Made by a program: the position numbers and the translations under genes
The notes under the pieces: generated by a model
The model's input: only the letters and a program-made list of their open reading frames with translations
What the model was told of the DNA's origin: nothing
Databases searched by the model: none
NCBI GenBank assembly: GCA_028824575.1
Contig: JAPPDN010000597.1
Location: 1 to 7,245 of the forward strand
Direction: 5' to 3'
Length of the DNA: 7,245 nt
Source: Candidatus Poribacteria bacterium
GTDB lineage: Bacteria > Poribacteria > WGA-4E > WGA-3G
Part shown: piece by piece, positions 5,244 to 7,245 of the stretch
How positions within the stretch are numbered: position 1 is the first letter of the stretch
Layout: every line of letters begins with the position of its first letter

Positions 5244-7217
5244 ATGTCTAAATGTATGCTATCAATCCTTGCATTGCTCTTTGCCAATTTCATATTTTTT
5301 TCTTCTTTCACAACAGTTTTAGCTGACGAGAACGAGCAGGCAAATCACACCGAGCCAGCAGATATAGCCCCCAAAGTTTTAGGAGATGTCCACGCGAAAG
5401 AGCCAACATTTATCGCATTACCGCCTGGCGCGGTCGCCCGGTTTGGGAGAGGCGGTGGGTCGGATGTGGCAGTATCGCCGGATGGCGACCTTGTTGCTGT
5501 CGTATCTAACATTGGTGTGTGGCTCTACTCTGCCTACACCGATGAATTTTTGTCGCTGCTCGCCTCTAAGGGTAAGAATATTCCGTCAACAGCTGCCTTT
5601 TCACCCGATGGCACCCAAATTGCTATCGGGTATAGGAACGGTCCAGCAAGATTGTGGAGTATTTTTTCTGAAAGCACTGAGGCGGAGCTTCCACCCTTTC
5701 TTCATGGGAGCCCTGCGACGAGGGTCACATTTTCACCGGATGGCAAACTTTTAGCGACAAGCGGCTGGGGCAATATTGCTATATTGTGGGATGTTGATAC
5801 GCGGACGGTTCGCTTCACCTTCAAACATGAGGACGCTGTGAGAGCAATCTTGTTCTCGCCGGATGGTAGACACTTGGCGACAGGTAGTTTGGATGCGACG
5901 ACGAAGTTGTGGGACGTTGAAACAGGAAAACAGTTCCGGTCCTTTGCGCATCCAGATTATCATAGACCTCTCGCCTTTCCCTCCGGTCATACCGAAATCT
6001 ACAATGAAGGAGGCATTCGTTGCATCGCGTTTTCACCCGACGGAAAGTTTTTAGCAACAGGCGGTCTGTATCGGGATCGCGACGTTAAACTGTGGGATAT
6101 TGAACAAGGAGAACAACGTTGGTCCATTACCTTTGAAGAATCTGCTAAATCGATCACATTTTCGCCAGATGGGAGGTATATAGCCACCCATTTCACTGCT
6201 GATGTTGTTCATGTATTACGGATTGCGGATGGCACGGCTGTCCCATTCGATCTTGATGGAGAAAAATGGATTGGCAGAAACGAGAGAAAGCCGCCTGCTG
6301 AGCATACATCGGAAGGCATCCGTGTCAGTTTTTCACCGAATGGAAAACACTTTATCAGTCTTGGTATTAACAATATCATTAGGGTGCGAGATATGGAAAC
6401 TGGGGCGAGTGTCCAGACACTCACAGGTACTGACGGATACACTAAAACTATGGGATTCTCATCTGAAGGGGAATACCTTGGGATTCGTATTAGGCATGAA
6501 AACGCGGTCGAACTTTGGAGCGAAGAGACTATTGCTCGCTTTCCGCATGAGATGCGTGTTATGACTGCTGAACTATCCGGCGATGGAGCGTTGTTAGCAA
6601 CTGGTGGAAGAGACAACAAGGTCAGACTCTGGGATGTGGAAACTCAGAAACTGCATCAGACTTTATCCGGTCATATAGGTCCCATTCAGGCACTTGCGTT
6701 TTCGCCTGATGGGACGCTTCTGGTGAGTAGTGGGATGCATAACTGGGAAGAGCAAGCAGGTGATGATGGCATTACTTATGTCTTTTCTTCTGGTAAGGGT
6801 GTTGTGGACACAACTGCTAAGGTCTGGGATGTTGCAACGGGGGAAAATATTGCCACCTTTGAACATTTGGATGCGGTTCGAGCGATTGCGTTCTCACCCG
6901 ATGGCACCCTTCTCGCTACGAGTGCTGGCAGAACTGATATCCGATCTACAAAAAATTGGCAAGATATTACAACGCTGAGTACAGTAAACGCAACATGCCT
7001 TGCATTTTCTCCTGATGGCACTCACATTGCTGTGGGTATGAGTGGACGGCAACCGACAGTTCAAATATGGGATATAGCGACAAGGAAGCCTATTACAACA
7101 TTCATCGGACACAAGCGCGGTATTCAATCTCTCGCTTTTTCTCCTGATAGTTGTCTGCTCGCAAGCGGCGGTTCTGACGGCGTTATCTATTTATGGAAGG
7201 TAACACCTGATAGGTAG
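5244..7217 (+). CDS. Exported WD40-repeat (beta-propeller) protein, 657 aa
   Basis: The N-terminus is a clear Sec signal peptide: MSKCM, a hydrophobic core at about residues 5-22 (LSILALLFANFIFFSSF), and a likely cleavage site after VLA at 25-27, just before DENEQ. A linker of about 40 residues follows. The rest is 13 WD40-type units marked by SPDG or a variant at about 78, 120, 164, 205, 264, 307, 364 (SPNG), 406 (SSEG), 445 (SGDG), 487, 551, 589 and 643 (SPDS). Strand ends such as LWDV or LWDI are seen at about 181, 222, 283, 462, 527 and 618; units 6, 7 and 11 have lost the Trp-Asp. Inserts of about 15-25 residues interrupt the pattern near 232-256, 335-358 and 500-522. Thirteen or fourteen blades would suit two seven-bladed propellers. 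No enzymatic domain is seen, so it is probably a binding scaffold in the periplasm or outside the cell. The chosen ATG has AAGGAAA nine bases upstream; a second ATG four codons in also keeps the signal peptide. The gene is complete, ending in TAG. Confidence 0.92.
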   Translation: MSKCMLSILALLFANFIFFSSFTTVLADENEQANHTEPADIAPKVLGDVHAKEPTFIALPPGAVARFGRGGGSDVAVSPDGDLVAVVSNIGVWLYSAYTDEFLSLLASKGKNIPSTAAFSPDGTQIAIGYRNGPARLWSIFSESTEAELPPFLHGSPATRVTFSPDGKLLATSGWGNIAILWDVDTRTVRFTFKHEDAVRAILFSPDGRHLATGSLDATTKLWDVETGKQFRSFAHPDYHRPLAFPSGHTEIYNEGGIRCIAFSPDGKFLATGGLYRDRDVKLWDIEQGEQRWSITFEESAKSITFSPDGRYIATHFTADVVHVLRIADGTAVPFDLDGEKWIGRNERKPPAEHTSEGIRVSFSPNGKHFISLGINNIIRVRDMETGASVQTLTGTDGYTKTMGFSSEGEYLGIRIRHENAVELWSEETIARFPHEMRVMTAELSGDGALLATGGRDNKVRLWDVETQKLHQTLSGHIGPIQALAFSPDGTLLVSSGMHNWEEQAGDDGITYVFSSGKGVVDTTAKVWDVATGENIATFEHLDAVRAIAFSPDGTLLATSAGRTDIRSTKNWQDITTLSTVNATCLAFSPDGTHIAVGMSGRQPTVQIWDIATRKPITTFIGHKRGIQSLAFSPDSCLLASGGSDGVIYLWKVTPDR

Positions 7218-7245
7218 CGTATCTATGTTACCGCAAACGGTCAAT

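Noticed and set aside
1..7245. Mobile elements, CRISPR arrays, tRNA or rRNA genes
   Set aside because: I saw no transposase-like product, regularly spaced short repeats, or cloverleaf and rRNA-like sequence on either strand.

Overview
The window comes from a bacterium with a two-membrane envelope, roughly half G+C. It holds a minus-strand tandem array of four FtsX/MacB-type ABC transporter permease genes (one cut by the left edge) and one divergent plus-strand gene for an exported WD40 beta-propeller protein. The style of the WD40 repeats (many SPDG units behind a signal peptide) and of the MacB-like permease clusters recalls Candidatus Poribacteria and related uncultured lineages. That placement is an inference from resemblance, not a sequence match.

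Layout, left to right. 1-551 (minus): N-terminal 183 codons of a divergent permease, running off the left edge. 564-1865, 2052-3353 and 3557-4858 (minus): three close paralogues, each exactly 433 residues, aligning without a gap. My hand-counted identities are 78% (3557 copy vs 2052 copy), 73% (2052 vs 564) and 68% (3557 vs 564). 4859-5243: divergent intergenic region. 5244-7217 (plus): a 657-residue secreted protein with 13 recognisable WD40-type units. 7218-7245: nothing recognisable.

Transcription on the minus strand runs from about 4920 towards 1. The gene at 3557-4858 is followed by a convincing intrinsic terminator (3493-3524). Each of the three 433-residue genes is preceded by a related 32-bp block (4923-4954, 3409-3440, 1994-2025). 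In each block the two best-conserved hexamers are exactly 17 bp apart, as in a sigma70-type promoter. The array therefore looks like repeated gene-plus-promoter units rather than one simple operon. The last complete gene and the partial one are translationally coupled: the stop codon of 564-1865 is part of the Shine-Dalgarno sequence of the next gene. The 564-1865 gene also has a long leader (about 125 nt) in which a 12-bp segment is complementary to its ribosome binding site.

Function. All four permeases are membrane subunits only. No ATPase, membrane-fusion protein or outer-membrane partner lies in the window, so the ATP-hydrolysing subunit must be encoded elsewhere, perhaps beyond the left edge. 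The cytoplasmic segment expected to contact the ATPase is nearly invariant among the three close copies, while the periplasmic domain has diverged. This fits several substrate-facing subunits sharing one ATPase, possibly as heterodimers. The substrate cannot be read from the sequence. The WD40 protein may be a periplasmic or outer-surface scaffold; its link to the transporters rests only on adjacency.
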